64,000 nt of DNA, from positions 604,458 through 668,457 of the forward strand of contig NZ_FNHN01000001.1 of the NCBI RefSeq assembly GCF_900103525.1, in the 5' to 3' direction. Shown here in pieces: positions 47,484 to 56,810 of the stretch. The notes beneath the pieces are model-generated. The model was not told the DNA's origin, made no database searches, and was given only the letters and a program-made list of their open reading frames with translations. The stretch comes from Bacillus sp. OK048. Lineage in GTDB: Bacteria > Bacillota > Bacilli > Bacillales > Cytobacillaceae. Every line of letters begins with the position of its first letter. The stretch's first letter is position 1. The translations under genes were made by a program, and so were the position numbers.

Positions 47484-48605
47484 CTAACGCTTACCTAAAT
47501 AAGTGATATAACTAGTGAGAAGATTTATCGCAACTTCAATAGCCTCTTCCTTTGGGGTTAACTTTGCATGGTGTAATCCATATGGGGAATCCACTCCTAG
47601 CCAAAACATTAATCCTGGAATCTCCTTCAACATATATCCAAAATCCTCACCCGTCATCGCCTCCTTGCATTCGATGACATCAACAGTCGTTTGAGTCTTT
47701 ATGTATTGAATGAAATCACTCGTAATTTCCTCATTATTGTATACCTGGTGGTACATCGCACCGTAATCAATTACAGCCTCACATTCAAAGCTTGTCTCAA
47801 TCCCTTTTACCACAGCATCGATTCGATGTTTAACATGATCCATTGCCTCATCCGAAAGGGTTCGAATGGTTCCTTCGAGTCTTGCCTTTTCGGCAATAAT
47901 ATTTTGAACAGTCCCGCTCGTTATTTTGCCAATGGTAATGACTGCACTATCTAACGGATTAATATTACGAGCGATAATCGTTTGCAGCTGACCTACAAGC
48001 GAACAGGCAGCAATCACCATATCATTCGTTAGATGTGGATAGGCTGCATGGCCCCCTTTGCCTTTCAGATCAATAAACAGTTCTGAGGTGTTCGCAAATA
48101 ATAGCCCTTCTTTTAATGCAATTGACCCTACAGGGTATTCAGGTGCGATATGTAGTGCAAAAATAATATCCGGCTTCCATTCTTGCATGGTATCGGATTT
48201 CAGCATTGGCTCGGCACCGCCTGGTCCCTCTTCAGCAGGTTGAAAAATAAACAAAATGTCATCTTCGATTGGACTTTCTACATAATGTGATAGTACGCCA
48301 AGAGCAATACTCATATGAAAGTCATGGCCACAAGCATGCATTTGATCATTATGAGTTGATGAGAAATCTAATCCAGTTTCCTCAACGATTGGAAGACCAT
48401 CAATATCTGCCCGATAGCCAATTGTCTTACTAGGATTTAAACCGTGCAGCTTGACAAAAAGTCCAGTTTTCCATTTTCTAATGGATATTCTCTCTTGTGA
48501 TAAAGATTCAATGTACGATAATAAATAAGCTTGGGTTTTATATTCTTGAAATCCTAATTCTGGAATCAGATGTAGATCGCGTCTTATCTTAACAAAAGGG
48601 TTCAT
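47484..48605 (-). CDS. dapL: N-acetyldiaminopimelate deacetylase (YkuR)
   Basis: Removes the acetyl group from N-acetyl-LL-diaminopimelate in the acetylase branch of lysine/DAP synthesis, giving wall DAP and lysine. M20-family metallo-hydrolase of 373 residues: [17 protein letters not shown] (catalytic Glu and metal ligand), and the G-H-A-A-Y-P dimer-domain motif. ATG 48605 is four codons inside the longest frame, right after AGGAGTGATAGGA. It follows dapH, its pathway partner. Confidence 0.93.
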   Translation of the reverse strand: MNPFVKIRRDLHLIPELGFQEYKTQAYLLSYIESLSQERISIRKWKTGLFVKLHGLNPSKTIGYRADIDGLPIVEETGLDFSSTHNDQMHACGHDFHMSIALGVLSHYVESPIEDDILFIFQPAEEGPGGAEPMLKSDTMQEWKPDIIFALHIAPEYPVGSIALKEGLLFANTSELFIDLKGKGGHAAYPHLTNDMVIAACSLVGQLQTIIARNINPLDSAVITIGKITSGTVQNIIAEKARLEGTIRTLSDEAMDHVKHRIDAVVKGIETSFECEAVIDYGAMYHQVYNNEEITSDFIQYIKTQTTVDVIECKEAMTGEDFGYMLKEIPGLMFWLGVDSPYGLHHAKLTPKEEAIEVAINLLTSYITYLGKR

Positions 48606-48626
48606 TCCTATCACTCCTTATACTAG

Positions 48627-48655
48627 AAAGAAAGCGTGGAAAATTTCCACGCTCT
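48627..48655 (-). terminator. Hairpin between dapH and dapL
   Basis: AGCGTGGAAA and TTTCCACGCT form a near-perfect palindrome; the minus strand continues TTCTTTCTAG. Placed inside an expected operon, it may lower dapL expression relative to dapH rather than end transcription. Confidence 0.55.
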
Positions 48656-48669
48656 GCAGTGTCTTAGTT

Positions 48670-49380
48670 CTATAGTTGGCGAAGTTCTTGCATAATTTCT
48701 GTTTTTGATTTTGTCTTTTCATCGATATCCTTAATTTTTTTCGCTGGCATTCCCGCTACAACCGTGTACGGAAGAACATCTTTCGTGACCACTGCACCAG
48801 CAGCCACCACTGATCCTTGACCAACTCTAACACCTTCTAGGACTACTGCATTTGCGCCAATTAACACATCATCTTCAATTATTACTGGCTGGGCGGATGG
48901 TGGTTCAATAACACCAGCCAATACAGTACCAGCGCCGATGTGACAGTTTTTCCCTACGGTTGCCCTGCCACCTAGAACAACTCCCATGTCAATCATCGTT
49001 TTCTCACCAATAACTGCTCCAACATTAATAACTGCACCCATCATGATAACAGCATTATCACCAATTTCGACTTGATCACGAATCGTGACCCCTGGTTCGA
49101 TACGAGCATTAATATTTTTTGTATTTAACAATGGAATCGCTGAATTACGACGATCATTTTCAATTACATAATCTTCAATCTTTGCTTGGTTAGCCTCCAA
49201 GACTGAATTAATATCAGACCATTCACCAAAGACAACTCCGGTATTTCCATTGATAAAGGTTTTAGAATTGCTTCCAAAGTCAATCCCTTCTAGATCACCC
49301 TTTACATAAACCTTCACCGGCGTTGATTTTTTACTGTTTTGAATAAAAGAAATAATTTCGTTTGCATCCATCATTTTCAT
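48670..49380 (-). CDS. dapH: Tetrahydrodipicolinate N-acetyltransferase DapH
   Basis: Transfers acetyl from acetyl-CoA to tetrahydrodipicolinate. 236 residues, exactly the B. subtilis length, beginning [16 protein letters not shown]. An N-terminal helical domain is followed by a left-handed beta-helix of hexapeptide repeats ([25 protein letters not shown]). The product goes to a transaminase and then DapL. Confidence 0.96.
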   Translation of the reverse strand: MKMMDANEIISFIQNSKKSTPVKVYVKGDLEGIDFGSNSKTFINGNTGVVFGEWSDINSVLEANQAKIEDYVIENDRRNSAIPLLNTKNINARIEPGVTIRDQVEIGDNAVIMMGAVINVGAVIGEKTMIDMGVVLGGRATVGKNCHIGAGTVLAGVIEPPSAQPVIIEDDVLIGANAVVLEGVRVGQGSVVAAGAVVTKDVLPYTVVAGMPAKKIKDIDEKTKSKTEIMQELRQL

Positions 49381-49449
49381 CTAACTACCTCCAACCTGAA
49401 GTAAAAATTACTTTACCAAACAACAGATATGTAAACAAGAAAAAAATTA

Positions 49450-50331
49450 TTACCTATTTTGGCTGCTATATTCTTTAACAAGGTCTACAAATGCCTGGAC
49501 CTGTTTTAATTGAAAGGAAGATTCATACGCTAATAACCATGTATCGCGTTTAAGAGAATCACCATTTTCATCAAGCAGCGGGACTTTATAAATTTCCTTT
49601 TCAGTGTTATTTAACGTAATCCCCGGTAAAATCGAATACCCTAGACCATTAAAGGTTAATTGCTTACACGTCTCAATTTGGTCTACAATAATCGTTCTTT
49701 TTGGTGAGGTTTTAAATTGACGCATCCACCAATCCTGGATTTCTTGATAATAATTTGAATCGCTTTTAAATTGGATAAAAGGCCGGTCCGTTTCCAATAA
49801 CTGTTCAGGTCTGGTAATGTCTCTATCCACCAAATAGAGGGGATCGCTGAATAGTTTAATTTTTACACCTTTCCAATCTGGAGTTCCTCGAATAATACCG
49901 ATATGTACTTGATCATCATATAAGCTTTTCAATATCTCACTGCTCCACCCAGTAATAAGCGAAATTTTTGCCTGGGGATAGGTATCACTATACTTTTTTA
50001 AAACCGGAGGCAGCCAATTTTGGCCAACAATTGAAGCTACAGCCATTTTTAACGTTCCTGATATACCAGATTGCAGGGAGTAAATCGTCTCTCGAACCTT
50101 TTCTTCTTTTACCAGTACTTCATTGACAAAATGGATAACATGCTCACCAGCAGGGGTAAGCGATAATCCTTTTTGCGAGCGAATAAATAATTTTGTTCCC
50201 CACTCTTTTTCGATTGTTTGTAACCGTTGGGAAAGTGCGGGCTGTGAGACAAAAAGTCGCTCTGATGCTTTACGCATATTCATTTCTTGAGCTAAAACAG
50301 CTAATAAGTGAAATTCAGAAATTGAAGACAA
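49450..50331 (-). CDS. ccpC: LysR-type catabolite control regulator CcpC
   Basis: Citrate-responsive LysR regulator that represses citZ and citB in B. subtilis. 293 residues from TTG 50331, the B. subtilis length; GGTGG lies six bases upstream. N-terminal HTH with MRKASERLFVSQPALSQRLQTIE, then a periplasmic-binding-protein-like effector domain (SLITGWSSEILKSLYDDQVHIGI). The flavodoxin operon ykuNOP that separates ccpC from dapH in B. subtilis is absent. A longer frame to 50406 lacks a ribosome site. Confidence 0.94.
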   Translation of the reverse strand: MSSISEFHLLAVLAQEMNMRKASERLFVSQPALSQRLQTIEKEWGTKLFIRSQKGLSLTPAGEHVIHFVNEVLVKEEKVRETIYSLQSGISGTLKMAVASIVGQNWLPPVLKKYSDTYPQAKISLITGWSSEILKSLYDDQVHIGIIRGTPDWKGVKIKLFSDPLYLVDRDITRPEQLLETDRPFIQFKSDSNYYQEIQDWWMRQFKTSPKRTIIVDQIETCKQLTFNGLGYSILPGITLNNTEKEIYKVPLLDENGDSLKRDTWLLAYESSFQLKQVQAFVDLVKEYSSQNR

Positions 50332-50423
50332 AAGCATCCACCTTTTTGCATTAATAAATTTCTGCCTTACTATTATATAGTGAAAATTAAAACTTTTCAT
50401 CCGCAAGCGACTGCTTTAGAAAA

Positions 50424-50452
50424 ATAGCTCTACACTTATCATGTAGAGCCTT
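50424..50452 (-). terminator. Terminator of the MFS exporter gene
   Basis: GCTCTACA and TGTAGAGC arms; the minus strand continues TATTTTTC. It overlaps the stop codon region of the gene. Confidence 0.78.
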
Positions 50453-51947
50453 GTTCTTTTTTAGGTATAAATGAAATTAGAACTAAACTAAGTAGAGCAA
50501 ACATTAGGACAACATAATATACCCAATGTAGAGATTGAGTTAGCCCCTCTTGAAGCAGTTCCCGTCCTGCTTCAGATAAATGGGACCGCTCGTTTTCCTT
50601 TAATAAAAGGTTTGCTGAATCCACAGTTAGCTTTTCTGTCGAGTTACCCGCATTTTCCTTTAAAAAATGGCTGAGCCGATTATTAATAATTCCTCCTAGT
50701 AACGCTGCACCAATCGTGTTTCCGAGATTTCGCATAAACATATTGGCGGCAGTTGCAATTCCTCTTTGCTCCCAGCCTACTGTACTTTGAATCGAAACAA
50801 TAAAAGCGGTAGAGGTTATTCCCATGCCAAGACCAATAATAAACGATCCTAAAGCAGCCCAGAGCGGTCCTAAGGAAGCTGTCATGGTCACAAATACTAC
50901 ACTGCCGATAACTAAAGCAAAACCACCGATCAGTAAGCTCTTACGATATCCCAGTGTTAAAATCATTTTTCCAGAAATCACCGATGCAATGGGCCAGCCA
51001 ATGGACATGGTTGTTAAGGTAAACCCTGCAACAATCGGTGTTTGTTCCATTACTCCCTGGACAAAAGTTGGGAGGAAACTCGAGATTCCTATTAAGATAA
51101 TTCCCGTTGTCAAAGAAGTAATATTTGCTACAAAAATCGACCGTTCCTTCCATATATTAAACGGCATAACAGGTTCTATTGCTCTGCGTTCCTGGTATAC
51201 AAACAAGCTAATCGTTATACTAAAAAGAATTAAAAGGCTGATGATTTGCCAGGAGTCCCAAGACCAACGTCCACCACCTTCAACTAGCAGCAACATTAAT
51301 GATGAAACAGAAATTGTTAATAAAAATGCCCCTATGTAATCAATCTCATGTTTTTTCTTTTCAACTTTTTCGTGTAGAAATATTCCAATCCCTATTAAGG
51401 ATAGAATTCCAAGGGGGATATTTAACCAAAAGACAAATTTCCAGCTTACGTATTGTACTAATAATCCACCGACAGCTGGTCCAGTAACCGCAGAGATTCC
51501 CCAAACGCTTGCTAGGTATCCCTGAACTTTTGCCCGTTCCTCCCCAGGATATATATCGCCAACAATCGTAGTCGCAATGGGTGTAACAGCTCCTGCACCG
51601 AACCCCTGGATTAATCGAAAAATAATCAATGATTCCATTGATGTAGCAAAACCACAAAGAATCGATCCGATTAAAAATACAACGATTCCAAAAAAGAGAA
51701 TGGGTTTTCTGCCAAAAAGGTCAGATAATTTACCATAAATCAGGACTGTTATCGCATTCATTAATAGATAAGCGGAAAAAACCCAGCTGTAAAGAGTGAA
51801 CCCTCCTAAATCGGCAACAATAGCGGGCATGGCTGTTGAAACAATCGTGGCTTCGATCGCTCCCATAAACATAGCAAGCATTACTGCAGCTAAGACGAGC
51901 GGTCTATTTGTCTGCCCTTTTTTTGATTTGAAAAGTGCACCAACCAT
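50439..51947 (-). CDS. 14-TM MFS drug/proton antiporter (DHA2, EmrB/QacA type)
   Basis: A 502-residue transporter with about 14 membrane helices. DHA2 motifs are seen: A-T-I-V-S-T-A-M-P-A-I in helix 1, GKLSDLFGRKPI between helices 2 and 3, R-L-I-Q-G-F-G-A-G-A in helix 4 and G-P-A-V-G-G in helix 5 (motif C). The family exports drugs or metabolites with proton antiport. It stands between darB and ccpC, which are neighbours in B. subtilis, so it is an insertion. Substrate unknown. Confidence 0.88.
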   Translation of the reverse strand: MVGALFKSKKGQTNRPLVLAAVMLAMFMGAIEATIVSTAMPAIVADLGGFTLYSWVFSAYLLMNAITVLIYGKLSDLFGRKPILFFGIVVFLIGSILCGFATSMESLIIFRLIQGFGAGAVTPIATTIVGDIYPGEERAKVQGYLASVWGISAVTGPAVGGLLVQYVSWKFVFWLNIPLGILSLIGIGIFLHEKVEKKKHEIDYIGAFLLTISVSSLMLLLVEGGGRWSWDSWQIISLLILFSITISLFVYQERRAIEPVMPFNIWKERSIFVANITSLTTGIILIGISSFLPTFVQGVMEQTPIVAGFTLTTMSIGWPIASVISGKMILTLGYRKSLLIGGFALVIGSVVFVTMTASLGPLWAALGSFIIGLGMGITSTAFIVSIQSTVGWEQRGIATAANMFMRNLGNTIGAALLGGIINNRLSHFLKENAGNSTEKLTVDSANLLLKENERSHLSEAGRELLQEGLTQSLHWVYYVVLMFALLSLVLISFIPKKEQGST

Positions 51948-51965
51948 TTTACACCCCTAATTATA

Positions 51966-51991
51966 AAATAATACAGCTCCCTATTGGGAGC
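51966..51991 (-). terminator. Hairpin downstream of darB
   Basis: GCTCCC (51976-51981) and GGGAGC (51986-51991) arms, followed on the minus strand by TGTATTATTTTA. Confidence 0.6.
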
Positions 51992-52444
51992 CTATTTATC
52001 ACTTTTATTCATCTTGTTTACATATAAATTTAATTGCATCAGCACTGTGCTTCTAGGTAATATCCCTTCAAAATAACCATCTTCTGTATCAACACAAAGA
52101 AAAGGATGGTTTACTAAGAGTCTAAGGCATGTTTGGATTGAAGCTGTAATCTTTACTCGTGGAACGGATACATTCATAACTTCTTCCACTCTTTTTTTTT
52201 CAAGTTGTTCAAATTCAATTCTTTCCATACCAAGTATCGAATCCATGATAATAGGCGTACTAATCAAGCCATGTAATTTATATTGGGGATCAAGTACAGG
52301 TATTGCTGTATATCCGCTTTTGGTTAAAACCAACAGCGCATGTTCAAGATTGTTACCAACTTGCACATGAGCAACGCGCTCCGAAGGAATCAATAATTTT
52401 CTAATATCTATTTCTAAAAATTCACCACTGTGAAGACTAATCAT
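51992..52444 (-). CDS. darB: c-di-AMP-binding CBS protein DarB (YkuL/CbpB)
   Basis: A 150-residue protein made of two CBS domains (about 15-70 and 82-140). Position beside ccpC and ykuJ identifies it as YkuL, now DarB. When free of c-di-AMP, DarB binds Rel to raise (p)ppGpp and binds PycA to stimulate pyruvate carboxylase; c-di-AMP formed at high potassium blocks both. Its partner pycA is at 17156 here. The start follows GGAGTTTCGGCG. Confidence 0.9.
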   Translation of the reverse strand: MISLHSGEFLEIDIRKLLIPSERVAHVQVGNNLEHALLVLTKSGYTAIPVLDPQYKLHGLISTPIIMDSILGMERIEFEQLEKKRVEEVMNVSVPRVKITASIQTCLRLLVNHPFLCVDTEDGYFEGILPRSTVLMQLNLYVNKMNKSDK

Positions 52445-52562
52445 CGCCGAAACTCCTCAATGTTTGTTTTACCACATGTATATTCTACCATAATTTTCGG
52501 AGAACTGGTTTTTTTTATGAAAATGTATTAAATAAATCAGTTGCCTCTGTGACTTAAAAAAG

Positions 52563-52592
52563 ATAGGAACCGTTATACGGTTCCTACTGAAT
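52563..52592 (-). terminator. Terminator of ykuJ
   Basis: TAGGAACCG and CGGTTCCTA arms with a loop of ~5; the minus strand continues TCTTTTTTAAG. Confidence 0.8.
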
Positions 52593-52820
52593 TAGATCAA
52601 AAATTTCAATTGTAATCATGTCTACATTATCAAATTGATAACGCTTTGGCTTTTCCTTTTCATTATATATTTCTAATTCAAATGTTTCTGTTTTTGGATG
52701 AAATGTTACTTGACACTTTCTTTCGCCATTCACTTCGAAAAAGCGTTGTGCCGGTTCTCCTCCATTAGACTGGTCCTGAAGGTTTTTTAACCGTGTTAAT
52801 ATACCTTGAAGCTGTGACAT
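52584..52820 (-). CDS. ykuJ: YkuJ family protein
   Basis: A 78-residue alpha/beta protein; RFFEVNGERKCQVTFHPKTETFELEIY is the YkuJ signature. Structure of the B. subtilis protein is known but not its function. Ribosome site AAAGGAGACGGAGC. The ykuK gene usual between ykuJ and ykuL is missing here. Confidence 0.92.
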   Translation of the reverse strand: MSQLQGILTRLKNLQDQSNGGEPAQRFFEVNGERKCQVTFHPKTETFELEIYNEKEKPKRYQFDNVDMITIEIFDLIQ

Positions 52821-53002
52821 ATGCTCCGTCTCCTTTCAAACACAAGCAAACTTTCTACTTTTATGTTTCTCTTTTGTCATATTTCTATTCTGATGGATTT
52901 TTCCAATATCTTATCCACTTGTTAATATGCCAATATTAAAAGAATAAGATAACATACGTCATTTGTCCAAATAAAAATAAAAAAAATGACAAGTTTTTTT
53001 CA

Positions 53003-53242
53003 TTATCGTAAAAAGGTAATTGCTACAAAGAGGATGATAAAAAGAACCAAAGCAAAAAAGATACCATATGACAGAAAAATCGGATTGCTCAAATATACAT
53101 GTTTTTGTACTGGTTTAGGGATTTCAGTATCTATTTCTCCTTCAACCGCTTTTTGATGTCTTCCTACAGACAACGTATAGATAAGCGAAACCGCTAGAAT
53201 TCCAACAATAACGATTGAGAGTGCATTAACAAATAGATTCAT
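53003..53242 (-). CDS. Small membrane protein, unknown
   Basis: A 79-residue protein with two predicted helices (about 2-22 and 58-78) joined by a polar loop containing HQKAVEGEIDTEIPKPVQKH. ATG 53242 is 8 bases after GGAGAA; the frame stays open to 53377 but overlaps ykuI and has no ribosome site there. I do not recognise the family. It lies between ykuI and ykuJ. Confidence 0.68.
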   Translation of the reverse strand: MNLFVNALSIVIVGILAVSLIYTLSVGRHQKAVEGEIDTEIPKPVQKHVYLSNPIFLSYGIFFALVLFIILFVAITFLR

Positions 53243-53309
53243 GAGCAATTTCTCCTTCATCAAGTTACAATTAAAATTCCACCTGATGAACGATTCTATA
53301 CTTACTATG

Positions 53310-54521
53310 TTATAACAATTGGTCATTTTCAAATAAATACTGATTGGCAATATCAATAAACAAATAATCATTTCCATTTATCGGAATAGAAAATGTTCGA
53401 ATGGTCTCACCAGTCTCAATATCACTATATAAATCAGATAATATTCCCTTACCTTCAACCCTCATTTTGAAAATATTTTCTAAAAAATATGGACGCCAGC
53501 TCCAATTTTTTTGGATATATTCCTTTTGGGTGTACCAACCGCTTTCACCCTTAAAAATATTCGATGATTTTTGAAATCCATCTTCATCACATACATACAT
53601 TCGGAATGCAATTTGATCCATTTCTTTTACAAGTGAGACAAACAACTCTTCATAGTTTGCCTTCTTATTCTTTCCTAAAATATCCTGTACCTTAGTTTGA
53701 AAATATTCCGCAGCTGTATAAATCGCCACAAGCTTCCTTTTCTCATAGGCGATAAAGTCATGAAATTTTTCCTTAAGACGATCTTTTTGTAATTCTCGAT
53801 CAATAAACGCTGCTGCCGGAGGGTGTAGATAAAACCCTTGATAATATCTCCCGCCATTTTTCCATGCAAATTGAAGCTGAAAGCTCATTTCTATATTTTC
53901 AAAAAGTAATGTGGCTCCAATTTTCCTTGCTAATAAAGATAGAGAAAATAATACATCTGTATAATTGACGGAGGTTGCATTTGATTTTAAAGCACCTAGA
54001 TTAATTTTTATGATTTCAGGATTTAACTGACTGATTCGTTCAAGGAAATTCGTATCACTATCCATACTTGCAATTGCCACTTTAATACCATATGTCCGGT
54101 AATATTGTAATAAGTGATCTAATTGAGAAAAATCACCCTTATATTTCCCTTCAGAAATTTCAAGGACTATTCTCTTTAAATTCAATCCTCTTTTTTCAAA
54201 AGCCAAAAGTTCTTGTAGAAAAGGCTCACCATGTCGGTACATAAGTAAATCGGCATCACGATTCAGAAAAATACTAACATCATCTTCAAGCTCAAATGAA
54301 AGTTCTAATGCCTTTTGGACTAACAATTGATCCACTTCATACTTATATTCCTCTGGAATTTGATCATCAAGGAAAAAATTACCCAAACTGATGATGTTGC
54401 CTTCTGACCGATACCTGCCTAGAACTTCATAAGCAATAACTCGCTGCTGATCGGCACTAAAAATTGGTTGAAAATAAGGAATGACATTTTCAAGATCCGT
54501 TAGGATATCCAATGCATCCAT
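53310..54521 (-). CDS. ykuI: EAL-domain protein YkuI
   Basis: A 403-residue protein: N-terminal EAL-type domain (about 10-250; the signature triplet reads E-V-L in YEVLGRYRSEG, with I-L-E-I-S-E and I-K-I-N-L present) and a C-terminal YkuI_C PAS-like domain. The B. subtilis protein binds c-di-GMP but no phosphodiesterase activity was found, so a sensor role is likely. Ribosome site GGAGGGTACTTGA. Confidence 0.92.
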   Translation of the reverse strand: MDALDILTDLENVIPYFQPIFSADQQRVIAYEVLGRYRSEGNIISLGNFFLDDQIPEEYKYEVDQLLVQKALELSFELEDDVSIFLNRDADLLMYRHGEPFLQELLAFEKRGLNLKRIVLEISEGKYKGDFSQLDHLLQYYRTYGIKVAIASMDSDTNFLERISQLNPEIIKINLGALKSNATSVNYTDVLFSLSLLARKIGATLLFENIEMSFQLQFAWKNGGRYYQGFYLHPPAAAFIDRELQKDRLKEKFHDFIAYEKRKLVAIYTAAEYFQTKVQDILGKNKKANYEELFVSLVKEMDQIAFRMYVCDEDGFQKSSNIFKGESGWYTQKEYIQKNWSWRPYFLENIFKMRVEGKGILSDLYSDIETGETIRTFSIPINGNDYLFIDIANQYLFENDQLL

Positions 54522-54652
54522 TCAAGTACCCTCCGCAAAAAATATTTTCCTCATTATACCATACTCTTTATACAATACGCTTAACCTGGATAACTTGTTC
54601 TTTTTCAATCTGAAACCATCAAAGGCAACATGGAACTTCAAATGATAATAAA

Positions 54653-54677
54653 GGCAGCCAAAAAATAGGGCTGTTTT
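54653..54677 (+). terminator. Terminator-like hairpin upstream of ykuE
   Basis: CAGCC and GGCTG arms around AAAAAATAG, followed by TTTTTATG on the plus strand. The 312-bp gap 54522-54833 shows no clear gene for it to end; a short RNA starting after about 54560 is possible. Confidence 0.45.
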
Positions 54678-54833
54678 TATGAAATTATTGTCCAATTTAG
54701 AGTATGAAAAATTGAAGGCTTTTTTTGGTAGAATAATTCATTGCTTATCACTTGCAAAAATGACCATTATTAAAGAAAATACCAATGACCCTAATTTTTT
54801 TAGGCAAAAAATCAGAGATAGGTTGGTAGATGA

Positions 54834-55715
54834 ATGATGCCCAATAAAATGCAAAGGAGAACTTTTTTGAAACGTACATTCGGTACCATTCTAACTGTTC
54901 TCGGTCTTGGTTCAGGCGGGTATTTCTATGCCAATCGTATTGAACCTTCACTACTTGAAATAAATAAACTTGATATCAAACATTCCTCCATTCCCACTAG
55001 CTTTAATGGGGTGAAAATTGTCCAATTTAGCGATACACATTTAGGTTTTCATTATAATTTACACCAATTAGAAAAATTAGTAAAAAAAATTAATCATTTT
55101 CAGCCCGACTTAATTTTTTTCACTGGAGATTTAATGGATGAACCTAATAAATATGAGGAGATAAATAAAATCGCTCCTATTTTACAACAGTTACATGCAA
55201 CTATGGGCAAATATTGTATTTTTGGAAACCATGATCATGGTGGGTATGGTTCAGAAATCTATCGAAATATAATGGAATTATCTAATTTCACCGTACTTCT
55301 AAACGAATCCCGTCTTATAAGAAAAAATGATGGGAGTTATATATCACTACTAGGCATTGATGATCGTATGCTAGGAAAACCTGATCTGGCACAAGCAATG
55401 AAACAGGTACCAAAGAGCTCTTTTAAACTGCTTTTGTCACACGCTCCGGATGTTGCTGATGATGCCTCCACTTATCAGATTCATTGGCAGTTAAGCGGTC
55501 ATAGCCATGGAGGTCAGGTGAAAATACCTTTTATTGGCGCACTTGTAGTCCCTCCTTTTGCACAAAATTACCCAGAGGGTTATTATGCCATAGGTGATAA
55601 TAATGATTTGGAATTATATGTAAATAGGGGAATTGGTACAACTAGGCTCCCCTTTAGGTTTATGGCAAAACCCGAACTAACCGTCTTTACTTTAAACTCA
55701 TTAGAATCAGATTAA
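54834..55715 (+). CDS. ykuE: Tat-exported metallophosphoesterase YkuE
   Basis: A 293-residue phosphoesterase with the calcineurin-like metal motifs F-S-D-T-H, G-D-L-M-D, G-N-H-D-H and S-G-H-S-H-G-G. The N-terminus has the twin-arginine signal Q-R-R-T-F-L-K followed by a hydrophobic stretch. In B. subtilis YkuE is exported by TatAyCy and attaches to the cell wall. The upstream ATG pair (54834/54837) is kept because the RR motif requires it, although the ribosome site is weak (AGGTTGG). Confidence 0.92.
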   Translation: MMPNKMQRRTFLKRTFGTILTVLGLGSGGYFYANRIEPSLLEINKLDIKHSSIPTSFNGVKIVQFSDTHLGFHYNLHQLEKLVKKINHFQPDLIFFTGDLMDEPNKYEEINKIAPILQQLHATMGKYCIFGNHDHGGYGSEIYRNIMELSNFTVLLNESRLIRKNDGSYISLLGIDDRMLGKPDLAQAMKQVPKSSFKLLLSHAPDVADDASTYQIHWQLSGHSHGGQVKIPFIGALVVPPFAQNYPEGYYAIGDNNDLELYVNRGIGTTRLPFRFMAKPELTVFTLNSLESD

Positions 55716-55748
55716 AATCCTTACCATTGAATGGATAAGGATTTTTTA
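55714..55748 (+). terminator. Terminator of ykuE
   Basis: AAAATCCTTA and TAAGGATTTT arms with an internal CCATT/AATGG pair and TTTTTT. Confidence 0.85.
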
Positions 55749-55847
55749 ATTATTTTTTACAATAATGTTTTTACTTTCTTGTATTTCTATTTTACAATTA
55801 ATAATAATAAAGATAGACAAATATCTAACATAAAAGGAGTAGCTATT

Positions 55848-56324
55848 TTGACTGATGACAAAAAAACCCCCTATACAAAAGAAAAGCTAACGATCGATAA
55901 CCTCTCACAAGCTCTCTTTATTGTTAATCGCCATGCAAAAACAGCACCAAACCCCAAATTTCTATACAAATTAAAGCATGAAGCTTTAAAAAAATTACTT
56001 GAAGAAGGAAAAGCTAAAAAATTAGGACTTCATTTTTCAAAAAATCCCCGAAATAGTAAACAGCAATCGGATGTCCTCGTCGAATGTGGCCATTATACTT
56101 TTCATATACCACCAACAAAATCTGATTTTGCGGAGCTTCCTCATTTAGGGAAATTAGATGGAAGTGTTAGAAATCCAAAATCCTCACTCTCACTTAACTT
56201 CGCTAAAAATGTATTACAGACATATACCGGGATTATGGAAATCGAAGAACCACCTTCTAACCAACGAAAAAACCGTCCATATCAAAAGCCTATCTTTAAA
56301 AAATTAGGTGAGAGATATACGTAA
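55848..56324 (+). CDS. ykyB: YkyB family protein
   Basis: A 158-residue basic protein; INRHAKTAPNPK-like VNRHAKTAPNPKFLYKLK and GLHFSKNPRNSKQQSDVLV identify YkyB. Function unknown. TTG 55848 follows AAAGGAGTAGCTATT; extension to 55731 is AT-rich and unconserved. In B. subtilis cheV and kinA lie on the patA side of ykyB; cheV is missing here. Confidence 0.9.
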   Translation: MTDDKKTPYTKEKLTIDNLSQALFIVNRHAKTAPNPKFLYKLKHEALKKLLEEGKAKKLGLHFSKNPRNSKQQSDVLVECGHYTFHIPPTKSDFAELPHLGKLDGSVRNPKSSLSLNFAKNVLQTYTGIMEIEEPPSNQRKNRPYQKPIFKKLGERYT

Positions 56325-56470
56325 AAATAGCTATTCAGTTTGGCTTTTCATTTTTTTGCTACAGCTTAATGATAATTTTGTGAACTCTTTTACTAGATGT
56401 AGACCTATTTGCCCTTCAAGCTTACAATACAAGCATAGTAAGAAAAAATAATAAAAGAGGTGCCTTAATC

Positions 56471-56671
56471 ATGAAAGGAACAGCGATTCTTTTTCAGGAA
56501 AAAAGGATTACATTTATTGAAGATGTTGAACAATCAGTATTCGAAGAAATCAAAGGGCAATGTGGCTATGATCAATGCAGCTGCAAGCTTAACAATAAAA
56601 TCGTTTCATTTGCTTCCGTTTCTCCTGTCTTCTGGCATGAAGATGAAGTTGATTGGGATTATGGTTATTGA
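56471..56671 (+). CDS. Small cysteine-containing protein, unknown
   Basis: A 66-residue acidic protein with a C-x-x-x-x-C-x-C cluster (CGYDQCSC) in the middle and an aromatic, acidic C-terminus (VDWDYGY). Ribosome site AAGAGGTGCC. It has its own terminator. The cysteines could bind a metal; no family recognised. Confidence 0.7.
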   Translation: MKGTAILFQEKRITFIEDVEQSVFEEIKGQCGYDQCSCKLNNKIVSFASVSPVFWHEDEVDWDYGY

Positions 56672-56696
56672 TTTTCACTATTTTGTTACTCCTTTG

Positions 56697-56728
56697 AGAC
56701 AGCCTGGATGACTATCAGGCTGTTTTTT
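56697..56728 (+). terminator. Terminator of the 56471 gene
   Basis: ACAGCCTG and CAGGCTGT arms with a loop of 9, then TTTTT. Confidence 0.85.
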
Positions 56729-56810
56729 CATGCTTCACTATTGTAGATTATTTCAATAAATCTGTTTATAATCAAAGTTATTCATGACAGCAATGGAAGG
56801 ATGAACAAGG

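Noticed and set aside
52821..53309. Searched for the FsrA RNA expected near ykuI-ykuJ.
   Set aside because: No Fur box, C-rich segment or + or - strand terminator of an extra transcript was seen in these gaps.
54679..54837. 52-codon + strand frame that overlaps the ykuE start by ATGA, suggesting a coupled small gene.
   Set aside because: Its ATG lies in the T-tract of a terminator-like hairpin and has no ribosome site; the product shows no recognisable feature.
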